Assembly (NCBI GenBank): GCA_009103225.1
Contig: RHPI01003533.1
Location: 1 to 64,000 of the forward strand
Source: Chlorokybus atmophyticus
Lineage: Eukaryota > Streptophyta > Chlorokybophyceae > Chlorokybales > Chlorokybaceae
DNA length: 64,000 nucleotides
Direction: 5' to 3'
Shown here: positions 20,837-32,760 of the stretch, in pieces
Numbering within the stretch: the stretch's first letter is position 1
Layout of the letters: each line of letters starts with the position of its first letter
Position numbers and translations under genes: made by a program
The notes under the pieces: model-generated
Seen by the model: the letters and a program-made list of their open reading frames with translations, nothing else
The model's database searches: none
What the model was told of the DNA's origin: nothing

Positions 20837-23800
20837 ATTGAGCCGCTTGAAGATGACAAGTACAGCATCTGGAGCAACCGCATGAGGTGGTTGTTCAAGC
20901 ACAGGAGCTTATGGGAGTTCGTGGACCCAGATGAGGCAAACCCTCTACCCATAGGCCGGAGCGCTGCTTGGAAGCAGAACTCTTGAAAATCACTTGCACT
21001 TATTGGTTTGAACGTGAGGGACTTTTACTTGGTCACTTTGGATGCTTGCTCCACCAATGGGGAGGCTTGGGAGAAGTTATCTGACTCTTTTAAGGCCAAA
21101 AACAATGCCACGCTTGTCCAGCTCAAGCGCGACCTGAATGCCTTGAAAAACGAGTCCAGTGAGCCAGTTTCAAAGATTATTTTGCGAGCAAGAGAGCTTT
21201 GGAAAGACCTACTAGGCGTTGACAGCGAGCTGAAGGAGTCTGAGGTGGTTTAAGCTATCCTTTCAGGTCTGCCAGACGACTTTGACACCTTGATCATGGT
21301 GCTGGAAGTTTTTGACTGTGACCCCACATTGGATGAGATTATGCCAAGGTTGCTGCAAGTTGAGCAGAGGCTGAAGAAGAAGGACAAGGCTTTGAATGCG
21401 GTGGCTTTTGCAACTTCCAGATGTGGTGGTTCAAGTTACATCTTCAAACCCAAGTCACAAGGAGCTAGTTCTTCAAACCACAACAATTCATTCAAGAAGA
21501 AGAAAGAGGTTTGGAAGTGCAGCTATTGCAAGATGCTAGGTCAGTTAGAGGAGAAGTGTTAGCAAAAGCATGGCAGGCTCGGGGGTGTTAGAAAACAGGA
21601 GAAACCCGTGGCTTTTACTGCTGGTGCTTTAGTTTTTGACCAGAGCTGGGTTTTGGACTCGGGTGCCAATCGCCATATGACCTTTAACAAGTCTGCATTT
21701 ATCTCCGTTAAAACCCTACTCAGACCCTTCATTGTTGGATGCGCTGAGAAGGGAAGCGTAGTGGGCGCTATCGGCCAAGGGGATGTCATCCTTGATTGCC
21801 AAGTTGAGGGTTCAACAAGGCACGTGCAGCTCAAGGATGTTCTTTTGTTTCAGAGCTTGCTGCAAGTTTATTTCTTGTCAAGGCTGCTGCACTTGCTGGT
21901 GCTAAGATTGAGTTTAAGGGGCGAAAGGCCTGCATTGTGGTTGGGGGCATTAAGAGGCTGGAGGCTTTGAGTCAGGGAGGAGAATTATACTTGATTCAGG
22001 GCTAGACTTCAGTTCAGCATGTCCAAAAAGTTCAGGCACTTGTTGCAGCACCTTTGAAGTCTGCTCAGCTCTGGCACAGGAGGTTTGGGCATTTGGGCTT
22101 TGACAATCTGGCGCGTTTGGTGAAAGAAGGCATGGTGGATGGCATTACTTCCAGTCCTGAAGACTTCCTGGCTGCAAAGACTACTTTATGCAACCCTTGT
22201 GTTCTTGGGAAGCAGACCCGGCTGCCATTTCCTCACTTTACTCGCGTGAGTACGCGTTGCTCAGAGCTTGTCCACATAGATGTGTGCGGTCCCATGCCGG
22301 TGACATCATTTGGTCGAAACTTCAAGTATTTTGTTACATTCTTGGATGATTTCAGTAAGTTGACCATGGTCGTGCCTTTGGTGTTGAAGTCAGATGTTAC
22401 CAAGGCAGTCGCAGAGGTTTTTCGGCTGATTGAGACCCAAACCAGAGTCTGAAAGTTACTTTAGTCCGCTCAGATCGTGGTGGCGAGTTTGTAAACAACA
22501 ACTTGAGGGACTACTATTCAAAGAGGGGCATTCGGCATGAGACTACAGCACCTTATACTCTAGAACGGCAAGGCGGAGAGGCTCAACCGCACGCTCTTGG
22601 AGAAGGTTAGGTCCATGCTCATTGATGCCAAGATGGAGGACTGCATGTGGCGTGAGGCTTTGCTTGCTTAGAACTTTGTTTGCAACCGCTCACCCTTGCG
22701 TTCTCAAGCCAAGACTCCGTTGCAGCTATTCACAAGTGTGAGGCCTAATGTTAGCATGCTGAGAGTCTTCGGTTCTGCTGCCTTCGTCCATGTATCCAAG
22801 CAGCAACGACACAAGTTGGTTGAAGTCAGTAGGCGCGGAGTGTTTGTGGGTTATGAGACTGGTTCAAAAGCGTGGAGGGTTTTGCTGAATGAAACCCGTA
22901 AGGTTATGGTGAGTCGTGATGTGACTTTTGCTGAGGGAGGAGTAGGAGCTGGAGTTTTGGGCGTTGACATCACTTTTGGTGCCGTTGAGCCTTCAGAACC
23001 AGCAGTTCCAGTTGATTTCGACCATGTTTTTGCAGTTCCAGAACAGGTCTTGTGTTCTTCAGAACATAATACTTCAGATCCAGGCAGCAAAAGCCCTTCA
23101 GCTTCTGACACGGAAACCCAACACCAGCAACAGCCAGGAAGGCAGCACTCTTGGCGCGAGAGGCAAAAACCTAATTGGTTTCACAAAAAAGCTTATGCGT
23201 GTTTGATGCACTGCAAGGTCTGAAGAAGCCTAGCACTTATGAGCAGGCTCTTCAAGGTCTAGATGCAGACCTTTAATAAAAGGTTATGGATGAGGAGATT
23301 GCGTCCTTGCTTGCCAATCAGAGCTAGAGGCTAAAGACTGTTCCAGCCCATGTAAAACCCATTCCGGCTAAATGGGTTTACAAGATCAAGAAAGACGGCT
23401 AAGGCAACATCGAGCGCTACAAGACGAGGCTTGTCGCGAAGGGCCCCTTCAGCAAGAAGGCATCGACTTCAAAGAGGTCTTTGCACTCGCTGGTAAGCAT
23501 ACATTTTTTCGGACTTTGCTGGCTTTGGTGATCGCTTAGGACTTTGAGCTGCATCATCTTGATGTGAAGACCGCGTTCTTTTACGGCGAGCTTGAAGAGG
23601 ACATTTATGTGCAACAAACGAAGGGCTACTGTGAGAGAGGTCCTGATGTGGCTTGTAAGGTTGTGAAGGCCTTGTATGGTCTGAAACAGACGCCCAGGGT
23701 CTGGCACATCCGCTTGAGCAAAGAGCTTGAAACTTTGGGCTTTGTTCCCAGCACTGCAGACACAGGACTTTTCTTTTTTGAAGAGTTGCAGATCTGGCTT

Positions 23801-24107
23801 TTTGTTTATGTCGATGACATTCTCATTGCTGCCTGCATCCTGAAGGACTTGGAGGTTGTCAAGTCTGGCTTAAGCAAGGCTTTTGAAGTTCGTAACCTTG
23901 GAGAAGCCAAGTATTACTTCATGGGCATTGTGATTGACAGGAACAGGCGGACTAGATTTGCTAAGATTAGCCAGGAGCAGATGGTCACCAGATTGGTTAA
24001 CAAGTTTGGGCTGCAAGATGCCAAGGTAAAGGCATCACCTATGGCGGTATAAGTCAGAGTTGTCAAGCCTGCCAATGAAGCAGATTTATTTAACAGGACT
24101 CAATACC
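20837..24107 (+). pseudogene. copia-2 gag-pol, part 1 (Gag, protease, integrase, RT)
   Basis: Reading across stops gives the normal copia series: Gag N-terminus (DDKYSIWSNRMRWLFKHRSLW) and UBN2 core (WEKLSDSFKAKNNATLVQL); a partial zinc knuckle (CSYCKMLGQLEEKC, His lost); protease VLDSGANRHMTFN; integrase (WHRRFGHLGFDNLARLV ... CNPCVLGKQ, DVCGPMPV); RT with LFVYVDDILI. In-frame stops include TAA 21251, TAG 21560, TAA-TAA near 23274 and TAA near 23399; frameshifts occur near 22450 and 22560. It is interrupted at 24108. Confidence 0.9.
24103..24107. repeat. Target-site duplication ATACC of the nested copia copy (second copy 26858-26862)
   Basis: ATACC lies directly before the left element end and directly after the right end. 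Removing the insert plus one copy restores the copia-2 reading frame. Confidence 0.9.
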
Positions 24108-24246
24108 TGTTGAAGGACTAGCATGCACATGTAGTTGAGGCAAGCATAGACACACAGAGACAAAGCTACCGCCACCAGAGCATACACAAGTCACATCACA
24201 TTTATCTATTACAAGTTGTCCGCTGGTAAACACACCGGCCAGTTAG
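24108..24246 (-). repeat. Inverted LTR fragment of the nested copia copy
   Basis: It matches 10100-10238 in the same plus-strand orientation as the minus-strand copia-1 LTR. It diverges after GTCCGCTGGT and joins integrase-coding DNA near 24255. Confidence 0.85.
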
Positions 24247-24254
24247 TTCAGCGG

Positions 24255-26392
24255 AACGCCTCAACAGGACACTCTTGGAGCGTGTTCGAGCCATGCTCAA
24301 CGACACAAAGATGGAAGACAGTCTGTGGAAGGAGGCGGTACTCACTGCCAACTACATCCGCAACAGATCGCCGGTGAGCTCAGAGCAGAAGACTTCGTGG
24401 GAGCACTTCTATGGAGCCACACCAGATGTGAGTGGTATGCGTGTGTTTGGATGCACGGCATATGCACTAGTGCCCAAACAGCTCAGGCACAAGCTGGAGC
24501 CGGTCAGCAAGAAGGGCATCTTCGTTGGCTATGAACCGGGTTCCAAGGCTTACAGGATCTTGCTCGAGGACACTCAGAAGATCATCGCGAGCAGAGAGGT
24601 GGTTTTCCACAAGGGATTATCACAACCAGAAGCAGGCTTCTTTCCTCGAGATGAAGATGAAGCACAGCCGGAGGAACTTCCTACGAAAGGGGGAGTTGCA
24701 GGCAAGGCCATCATCGACGATAAGGGTGAGCAGGACTATATTGTAGCAGACAAGCAGTCGCACCTGCAGCAGGAGCACGCAGCTCGGAGATACCCAGTGA
24801 GGGAGAGAAAGGCACCTGACTTCCTACACAAGGCACATGTCGCCAGTGTGCAGAATGAGGAGCCAAACACCTACGAGGAGGCATTTTTAGCACCAGATGC
24901 GGAGCAATGGCAGCGTGCTATGGACGAGGAGATCGCGTCACTCCATGCCAACAACACTTGGTCATTAGAGCAAATACCGCAAGGAGTGAAGACCATTCCA
25001 GTGAAATGGGTCTTCAAGGTGAAGCATGATGGTCAGGGCAACATTGAGTGCTACAAGGCAAGACTGGTGGCAAAGGGCTTCTTGCAGCAGGAAGGTGTGG
25101 ACTTCAACGAAGTGTTTGCACCTGCAAGTAAGCATACCACCTTCCGTGCACTGCTAGCTATGGTTGCTGCTGAAGACCTAGAGCTGCATCACCTGGATGT
25201 GAAGACTGCCTTCCTCTACGGAGAGTTGGAGGAGGAGATCTTCATCGAGCAACCACCTGGATATGAAGAAGGGGAGAGAGGCACAGCGTGCAAGCTGATC
25301 AAGGCACTATACGGGCTGCGACAGGCACCGCGTATGTGGCACATCAAGCTCACCAAGGAGCTGGAGGCACTTGGCTTCATCGCATCCTCTGCAGACCCTG
25401 GGCTCTTCATCCATGCAGACAACAAGGTCCGGTTGCTCGTGTATGTTGATGATATCATCATCACCGCCAGGCAGGTGCACCACCTGCAGGAGACGAAACT
25501 TGCTCTACAGCAAGCATTCTTAGTTCGTAATCTTGGAGAGGCCAAGTGGTTCCTTGGCATGGTGATTGAGCGCGACAGGGCTACACGCACAATCAAGATC
25601 AGTCAGGAGCAGATGGTAAGAAGACTCGTCACCAAGTTCGGGCTCACTGAAGCGAAGACCGAGACCACACCGTTGGCACTTGGCACTGCCCTCATCAAGG
25701 CAAAGGACGAGGAGGTACTCGACAAGGCTCAGTATCCATATGGTGAGCTGGTAGGCAGCATGCTCTATCTGGCAGTGTGCACACGTCCCGATGTTGCACA
25801 TGCTGTGGGAGTACTTGCTCGCTACATGTCTGCACCGAGCATGGAGCACTGGAGAGCAGCAAAGGGAGTACTACGCTATGTTGCTGGGAGAGCAACAGTT
25901 GGCATCAAGTTTGGGAGCGGGAGCACTGAGTTGGAGGGCTACTGCGACTCGGACTTTGCTGGTGACCTTAACAGCAGGAGGTCCACTACAGGCTACGTCT
26001 TCAAGCTGAACAGAGGCGTGGTGAGCTGGAACAACAGGCTGCAGCCAACAATAGCAGCATCTACATCAGAGGTTGAGTACATGGCAGCGGCAGCAGCAGT
26101 AAAGGAGGCACTCTGGCTTCGCAAGCTCATGGCAGACTTGGAGCACCCCATGGCGTGCATCGTCATCAAATGTGACAACCAAGGAGCCATCAAGTTGTTG
26201 AAGCACCCTATCGCCTCAGCAAGGACGAAGCATATTGATGTCATGCATCACTTTGTGCGTGACAGAGTCACAAGGAAGGAGGTGGAGTTCCCGTACTGCA
26301 ACACTGAGGGCATGCTGGCGGACTTCATGACAAAGCCATTGTCACCGCTCAAGTTCAAGACTTATTGCGCAGGACTTGGCATCTGTGTTTAA
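24255..26392 (+). pseudogene. 5'-truncated copia-1 Pol (end of integrase, RT, RNase H), open
   Basis: Starting inside the integrase (ERVRAMLNDTKMEDSLW), the frame is open to its natural end with RT (LLVYVDDIIITA) and RNase H (YCDSDFAGDLNSRRS ... ADFMTKPL). About 705 codons carry no stop, and it is very similar to the matching part of copia-1. At the site of the copia-1 stop this copy has CAA. Lacking Gag, protease and most of integrase, it cannot move by itself. No ATG lies at the truncation. Confidence 0.88.
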
Positions 26393-26434
26393 CTACAGGA
26401 GCAAGTGTTGGAGGTCAAGCTGCTCGCGTGGGAG

Positions 26435-26857
26435 TGTTGAGAGTCATTCCTACATACGATCAGCATCGACCCTCCACACAGGAGTAGAAGGTCGTAAGGA
26501 CGAGCACTAGGTCCGGACTTAGCAAGATGGTGTCATCGGACCAGACTCCGGACTCCCGACTGGAGCCTTACTAACTGCTTTGTATCTCCGCGTATACTTA
26601 CTCATATTAGGCGTGTAAGAGCTTGTTGGAAAGCTCTGGTTGTAAGGAAGACAACACAGCTTAGAGCGCGTCAAGGCTGAGTATAGCTTATGCAGTGCTT
26701 GCAAACGTAGACGTGTGCGTAACTGGCTGGTATAAGAACCAGCGGACAACTTGTAATAGATGAATGTGATGTGACTTGTGTATGCTCTGGTGGCGGTAGC
26801 TCTGTCTCTGTGTGTGTATGCTTGCCTCAACTACATATGCATGCTAGTCCTTCAACA
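26435..26857 (+). repeat. 3' LTR of the nested copia copy
   Basis: 423 bp, TGTTGAG...CTTCAACA, same family as the copia-1 LTRs, in direct orientation to the coding frame. Confidence 0.92.
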
Positions 26858-27510
26858 ATACCCTTACAGCATTCTTGTTGGGAGGTTGCTGTACTTGTCA
26901 GTCAGCACTAGACCTGACATTACCCGTTCCGTAGGAATTTTCGCCAGGTTTATGTTTGCACCTACCTTGGAGCACAAGAAGGCTGCAAAGGCTTGTTTGC
27001 GCTATGTGGCTGGGACTTCCAGTGTTGGCATTACTTTTTCTTATGGGCTTACAGTCCAAAAGGGTTGCGGCAATGCAGATTATGCAAGTGACCTTGACTC
27101 CGGGCGGTCTACTACTGGCTACGCATTCTTGTTGAATGGTGGAGTCGTGAGTTGGAGCAGCAAGCTTCAACCCATTGTTGCAGTTTTTACTGTAGAGGCT
27201 GAGTATATAGCTGCATCCCAAGCAGTCAAGGAGGGGCTTTGGTTGCGCAAGCTAGTTGCAGACTTGGGTCTAGACTAAAGTATCATCCCCATGCACTGTG
27301 ACAACCAAGGAGCTAGCAGACTTCTGTAGCACCCCATTGTTTTATTTAAATCCAAGCGCATGAATGTCATGCAGCACTTTGTGCGGGAGCGCGTCTCTCG
27401 TGGTGAGGTGGAGTTCAGGTTTTGCAAGACATGCTTACAGACTTTACGACAGAGTCTTCAACACCTTACAAGTTCCACACCTGCTGCGAAGGTCTAGGCA
27501 TCCACTAAGC
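26858..27510 (+). pseudogene. copia-2 gag-pol, part 2 (RNase H)
   Basis: This continues the polymerase frame after the nested insertion (YPYSILVGRLLYLSVSTRPDI), then RNase H (GNADYASDLDSGRSTTGYAFLL ... VEAEYIAASQAVKEGLWLRKL). A stop occurs near 27276 and small frameshifts after 27420. The normal C-terminal GLGIH precedes TAA near 27506. Confidence 0.88.
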
Positions 27511-27524
27511 TGCCTGCGTGGGAG

Positions 27525-27983
27525 TGTTTGAGTATAGGGCCGCCGTCTCCAGACTCTAGTTAGCTTGGTCTGGCTAAGTACTGAATAGTTTTGTACTTAG
27601 CAATATATTGGAGTATTGAACATGGCTCTGCCGCCTCCAGACTCCAAACAGCTTATTCTGGCTAAGTATTCAATAGATGCGTACTTAGCAGACTCCAGAC
27701 CTGCACCAGGCAGTTCTGACAGTCCCGGCAGTTTCGATGGTTTATGGCTGTATTAGGGTTTTATGTTGACCGAACTAACTTGTATGACTACTTGGTAGTT
27801 AGAAAGGTTATTTGGGTATAAGAGGACGCCCATGCACATTTTTGATGGTTCACTTTCACTTGTGCTTGAGTCTGGTGGCGGCAAGGCCTGATTCTGGCGT
27901 GGTTTGACTAGTCGATCTGCTTGCACAGACTGTCCAAGGGTGTTGTGTTGTGTATTCACGCCTAGATAGCTTACATTACAACA
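27525..27983 (+). repeat. 3' LTR of copia-2
   Basis: 459 bp, TGTTTGAGTATAG...ACAACA. It pairs with 20148-20634 and is flanked on the right by CGGTT. Confidence 0.9.
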
Positions 27984-28045
27984 CGGTTCCCTACAAAGAC
28001 CAAGCTGCAGTTCAGGAGGGGCAATATCAGGTGGCCACTTGAGTA

Positions 28046-28929
28046 GTGGAGATCCACGTGTTCCGCCGACAACAAGGCATCACCGTGCTGGAGCTGTTTG
28101 CAGGAATACGTAGTGGCCTCGCCGCTGTCCTCATCATCGGCGCAACGGTCACCAGGTACCTCTACTATGACCCTGATCCAAACGCACGGATTGCCATGAG
28201 CCACCACTTGCGCCACCTACACAAGTGCTACCCGCAACAGCTGCCACTATCAGCACTGCAAGGCAGTTAAAAGGCACTGCCAAAGGACATCCATTTAATC
28301 ATTGCGGATCATCTCCTGGCGGTGCAACATCAACCTATTGATAGTAGGAAGGGAGTGTCAAGGACACTCCAGAGCAGGTAGAGTCCAAGGATTCTCTGAT
28401 CCTCGCTCACAACTGTTCTGGGATCTGATACGTGTTATCAAACTCTTGCAAAGTAATTAAATTTCTAGTCCCTTACAGCACATCATCGAGAACGTGCACT
28501 CCGAGGACTATAAGCGTCATAACGTAACCAACAGCTTTCAACATGGGTGCTCCTTGCTGGGGCATCCTCTCAAAATCAACAAAGCGCGTCGTGAATCCCG
28601 TACTCTGCGCGTCCGCACCAAGTGAACCAACCTGGCAACAGTCGAGGATCTCTTTGCAGCTGAATATCTGCACAGCAGTCGACCACATGATCTTACAGTC
28701 GACGCTATCATGGACTCTGGGCGCACAGCACAGCCGGCTGCACGAAACGGTCACTAGCACTTCATTCAGTGCAACCAGCCAAGGCAACCGCCCCGTGTGT
28801 TCCCCACTCTGGTGTCTTACCCAGGTTTATACGCCTTCCGCGATGGAGGCGACGGCATGGTGTTGAATTCCAACACAGGTCGATTAGAGGAGCCCAATGC
28901 TCGTGATGGGATTCTCTTCAGGCAGTATT
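28046..28929 (+). pseudogene. Retrotransposon-borne C5-cytosine methyltransferase (decayed)
   Basis: The methyltransferase lies between the protease and RT segments of gypsy-2. Motif I is clear (VLELFAGIRSGLAAVLIIGA) with following DPDPNARIAMSHHLRHL. Across frameshifts come DPRSQLFWDLIRVIKLL (about 28398), HIIENVH (motif VI, about 28480) and, near 28800-28900, FPTLVSYPGLYAFRDGG with EPNARD. The region where the catalytic PCQ motif should stand (about 28300) reads ADHLLAVQHQ, so the cysteine is lost. Methyltransferases captured by retrotransposons are known in some algae and animals; this one looks DNMT3-like and unrelated in detail to the phage-type enzyme at 5603-7331. It is dead here. Confidence 0.75.
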
Positions 28930-29353
28930 TGTTAAAAGTATTCCTACATACGATCAGCATCGACCCTCCACACAGGAGTAGAAGTTCGTAAGGACGAGCA
29001 CAAGGTCCGGACTTTGCAAGACAGCACCATCGGACCACACTCCGGACTCCAGACTGGAGCCTTACTAACTGCTTTGTATCTCCTCGTACACTAACTCATA
29101 TTAGGCGTGTAAGTGCGTGTTGGAAAGCTGTAGTTGTAAGAAAGACAGTGCAGCTTAAAGCGCGTCAAAAGGCTGAGTATAGCTTACGCAATGCTTGCAA
29201 ATGTAGACGTGTATGTAACTGGCTGGTACAAGAACCAGCGAACAACTGGTAATAGATGAATATGATGTGACTTGTGTATGCTTTGGTGGCGGTAGCTCTG
29301 TCTATGTGTGTCCATGCTTGCCTCAGCTACATGTGCATGCTAGTCCTTCAACA
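28930..29353 (+). repeat. Solo LTR of the copia-1 family
   Basis: The 424-bp unit begins TGTTAAAAGTATTCC (mutated TGTTGAGAGT...) and ends TCCTTCAACA, matching the copia-1 LTRs in plus orientation with scattered substitutions. No internal sequence remains. Flanks read GTATT and GTACC, an imperfect duplication. It interrupts gypsy-2 just after the methyltransferase. Confidence 0.88.
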
Positions 29354-29696
29354 GTACCACAGGTTCCATGCTAACCGACAGTCAGCAGTGTTAGCTGTTG
29401 GGGCGCGCCATGGACAAAAACAGCATGGTGTGGTTGTTGAAGATGTGCTTTGCTCTCCAAGACCGCCACGTGTCCTTCTAAAATCTCGAACACCTGGCGG
29501 GTGGGGGTAGGCTGATCGCGTTCAAGAGACCAAAGCAGCACACACCGCCCTCGACATCGCCCACATGGAGGAGCAGGCAGCAGTTACTGTGGAAGACATT
29601 GCAGTGGTCGCCAATGCTACCTCTTGCTCCCATGCCATTGGACCACTGGAATGTCCTCCATAGACGCGAGAACAACTCGAGGCTCTCCTCAACAAG

Positions 29697-32600
29697 TGGA
29701 GGAGTCAAGTCAGTTTTGGCGTGAAGGAACTGGACATCTGCTCAATCTACCAGATGGACATTGAGTTGGTGAACATCAAACCGGTGTTCCAACGATAGTA
29801 CCGACTCTCCAAGTTGGCAGAAGACTTGGTGGAGCAGAGGTGCAAGGCTCTGTTAGATGCAGGCCTGATTGAGGAGTCCACATCGGACTTTGCGGCCGCG
29901 ATCGTCATTCCCTTCAAAAAAGAATTTACTAGGCAGTTCGACAGATGGCGTATGTACTGGCGGTAACTACCGCCCCCTCAACCACAACACCAAGCAAGAC
30001 GGGTATTCAATGCCTACTGTAGAAGGTATTTTTAATGATGTAGAAGACTATACCATCTTTGATATCTTTGACATGCGCCAAGGGTACAATCAGATCGCTA
30101 TAAAGGAGGAGGACAAGCACAAGACCTCTTTCAGGGGCAACCGGCGGCTGCACCAATGGAAGGTCATGCCCTTCGGACTGAAGAATGCTCCTGCCAAGTT
30201 CTAGCGCGTGGACAAAGCCTTGAAAGGGCTGGACTTTGCGCGACGCTACATTGACGACATCTTCATCTTCAGCCGCAGCAACGAAGAGCATCTACAGCAC
30301 ATCGAGGAGGTGCTGGAGAGACTCAAGGGGGTGGGGATGACTGTGCACCCCGACAAGTGCACCTTCTTCATTCACAAGATACCCTACCTGGGGCACATTA
30401 TTGTGCCCCACGGTATGTACGTACAGCATGCAAAGGTGGAAGCCCTGGCAGCTATCTCTGCTCCAACGGACCTTACGCGCCTGCGCGCCTTCTTGGGCCT
30501 TGCCAATTACTATCGCCGGTTCGTGAAGGACTTCGCAAAGATCGCGCGGCCTCTCACAGAGCTCCTGAAGAAAGAAATGGAGTTTGCGTGGAAGGAGCCA
30601 TAGCAGCAGGCTTATGAGGAGCTCAAGAGCAGGCTCACCACAGCTCCCATCCTTCAACGCCCTGATTACACTAAGCCCTTCATCCTCCACACCGACTGGA
30701 GCAAGCTCAGGATGGGGGCTGTGCTGGTTCATCGTAATGAGAACAAGAAGGAGCGGGTGGTGTCATACGCCAGCCGAAGCAACAACCGCGCCGAGGCCAA
30801 CCACAGCAGGTACGAGGGGGAGTGCCTCGCTGCAGTGCGGGCTATCTCCTTCTTCCAACCTTTCCTCTTCTGTCGACAATTTCAGCTACTCACCGATCAT
30901 CAGCCACTCAAGTGGTTGATGACCAACCAACATCTGACAGGGAAACTTGCTCGCTGGGCCCTGCTGTTGCAGGAGTATGACTTCGAGATCGACCACCGCG
31001 CCGGTCTTACCAATCAAGATGCCGATGGCCTCATACATAACCCTCACCTCAGCACCAACGATGCAACCGGAGCTCGACATGAGCTCGGCCCTGCAGCAGC
31101 AGCTCCCACCGTGGCAGCCATGTTTGCTGCTGCCGCGTTACACTCAGGGCGCAAGACCAACACACTGCCACATCAACGGCGGAGGAGATTCCTGCCCTCG
31201 AGTCTACCGGCTCCACAGTGACCACACCCGTAGGGGACGCCCACGCGGTCAATATTAAAGTCGATGACCTTGAGCTGGCACCCACCGACACCAGGCAGGA
31301 CATATAGCTGGACAAGCCATCACTCTCCTTCCTTCAAAGTGGCTAACTTCCCTCCGATATGAGTGCACGAGAGAGAGCGCGTCAACCAATGCACCTGCCA
31401 CTAACGGTGGGCAGGCGACAAGCTGTGTTGCCGCTTCCATGACGAAGACAAGGAGGTGCCGACACCAGCCACACGCGAGGGCATCATCACTGTCCTCCAC
31501 ACTGAGCTTGGACACTTCGGTGTCAAGCGTACAGTCAGCCTGATAAGGGCGCAATATTGATGGTATGGGTTGTCCAAGCAGGTGCAGGGGTTCGTCAGTC
31601 ATTGCCAACAGTGTGACATGGTGCGCGCCAGCCTCAACACGCGCAGCGCCACCTTGCACCCACTCCCTATTGCCGGGCTGTTCTATCGTTGGGGACTCGA
31701 CATCTTGGGAGAGTTGGCACCCTCAGCACGTGGCAACCGTTACATCCTGATCATGATCGAGCACTTCTCCAAATGGGTGGAGCTGGTGCCACTACCCGAC
31801 AAAAGCAGCAGGGGGGTGTCCCAAGCCTTCCTCTCCATGTCCTCAGCCGGTTCGGCAGCTGCGCTGAGGTTATCACCAGCCAAGGCACTGAGTTCAAGGG
31901 GAGTTCGACACCCTTTCTGACAGATGCTATGTCGATCATCGCCGTACTTCGCGTGACCACCCCCAAGCCGACGGTCTCGCCGAGCGCACAGTGCAGACCA
32001 TCAAGAAGGCACTCCGCAAGTACGTGCTGGAGTATGAGAAGAACACCTGGGATGACCACCTTCCGTGGGTGGCCCCTGGATACCGATTGTCAAAACAGGC
32101 GGCTCTACGCGAGTACAGCCCATACTACCTGCTGTTCGGCCGTCCGCCATTTGTTTGTTTTCGTGCACAGCACGAAGTAGATCGTGTGGTGAACAACCTC
32201 GACGATCCCGACTGGATGCACTACGACATTACCATACGCACCGCGCTGTTCGAGCGCACCGTCCCTAGGCCTTCAACAACCTACGCATCGCGCAGCACTG
32301 CGACACTCTGCGATACGAGTGCGTGCGCAGCGGCTTCTACAAGGAGCGCCAATGGCGGTTTCAAGCAGGGGACTTTGCCTACCGCATGGCAGCTATCAAG
32401 GACACGCTCGACACCTCTGTGGGCCGCACCGTCTACAAGGTACTCAAGGTGTACCCCACAGGGGTGCTGGACCTCCTCGACGAAAAAAAATGGAGAGAGG
32501 TTGAAAGACAACATGGTAAACTGCGCGCCATGTCACCTCCCTTACGTAGATGGCTTTGGCACATCCAGCACCCTCGCCCCGCCCGCAGCACATGCTATGA

Positions 32601-32760
32601 ACGCTGCGGCAGCGCCGCCGCCGACGCACTCATGCTGCTCTGCAATGGCTGTAACAAGGGCCTGTATTACTAATGTTTGGAGCCCCCATTTGACGCAATA
32701 CCCATAGAGGAGTATTGGTGCGACGATTGCCGCGCCAACGGCCCTCCTCACTGGTGTTAG
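29697..32760 (+). pseudogene. gypsy-2 Pol: RT, RNase H, integrase, C-terminal PHD finger
   Basis: Reading across lesions: pre-RT linker (MDIELVNIKPVFQR); RT (MPTVEGIFNDVEDYTIFDIFDMRQGYNQIAI, catalytic YIDD near 30249); RNase H (LHTDWSKLRMGAVLVH ... TDHQPLKWLM); integrase HHCC (GHFGVKRTVSLIRAQY ... HCQQCDMV) and DDE core (GLDILGELAP, ITSQGTEFKG, DGLAERTVQTIKKALRKY). The C-terminus is a PHD-type zinc finger (CYERCGS ... LLCNGCNKGLYY, then CLEPPF ... YWCDDC), not a chromodomain; the expected His is lost and TAA (32671) interrupts it. Stops TAG 29796, TAG 30202, TAG 30601 and TGA 31558 are each one transition from CAG or TGG. Confidence 0.85.

Larger units (their letters stand above)
24108..26857 (+). 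mobile_element. Rearranged copia-1 copy with inverted LTR ends, nested in copia-2
   Basis: The right end is a normal plus-strand 3' LTR (26435-26857). The left end (24108 to about 24246) is the same LTR's terminal 140 bp in inverse orientation. Both outer termini are therefore the U5 end of the LTR. Everything from the 5' LTR to mid-integrase is missing. Since a clean ATACC duplication flanks it, it was inserted in this form or rearranged without touching the edges. Confidence 0.9.
20148..27983 (+). mobile_element. Ty1/copia retrotransposon (copia-2), decayed, carrying a nested insertion
   Basis: LTRs at 20148-20634 and 27525-27983 share ends (TGTTGGAGTATAG at the left, ...AACA at the right) and internal text. 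The host sequence CGGTT is duplicated at 20143-20147 and 27984-27988, proving one integration event. The internal region has copia order but many stops, mostly at former CAG/CAA codons. It is interrupted at 24108-26857 by a copia-1 relative, between codons for QY and PY of the polymerase/RNase H region. Confidence 0.95.
16060..32760 (+). mobile_element. Decayed Ty3/gypsy element with C5 methyltransferase and PHD finger (gypsy-2), split by nested insertions
   Basis: Parts occur in order on the plus strand: gag (16060-17702), degraded linker, protease (19434-20054), C5 methyltransferase (from 28046), RT/RNase H/integrase and PHD finger (to 32760). The copia-2 insertion (20148-27983) is flanked by CGGTT on both sides, so the protease and methyltransferase segments were contiguous before it landed. 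A solo copia LTR (28930-29353) interrupts the segment after the methyltransferase. Stops and frameshifts throughout show it is dead. Neither LTR could be delimited. Confidence 0.8.
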
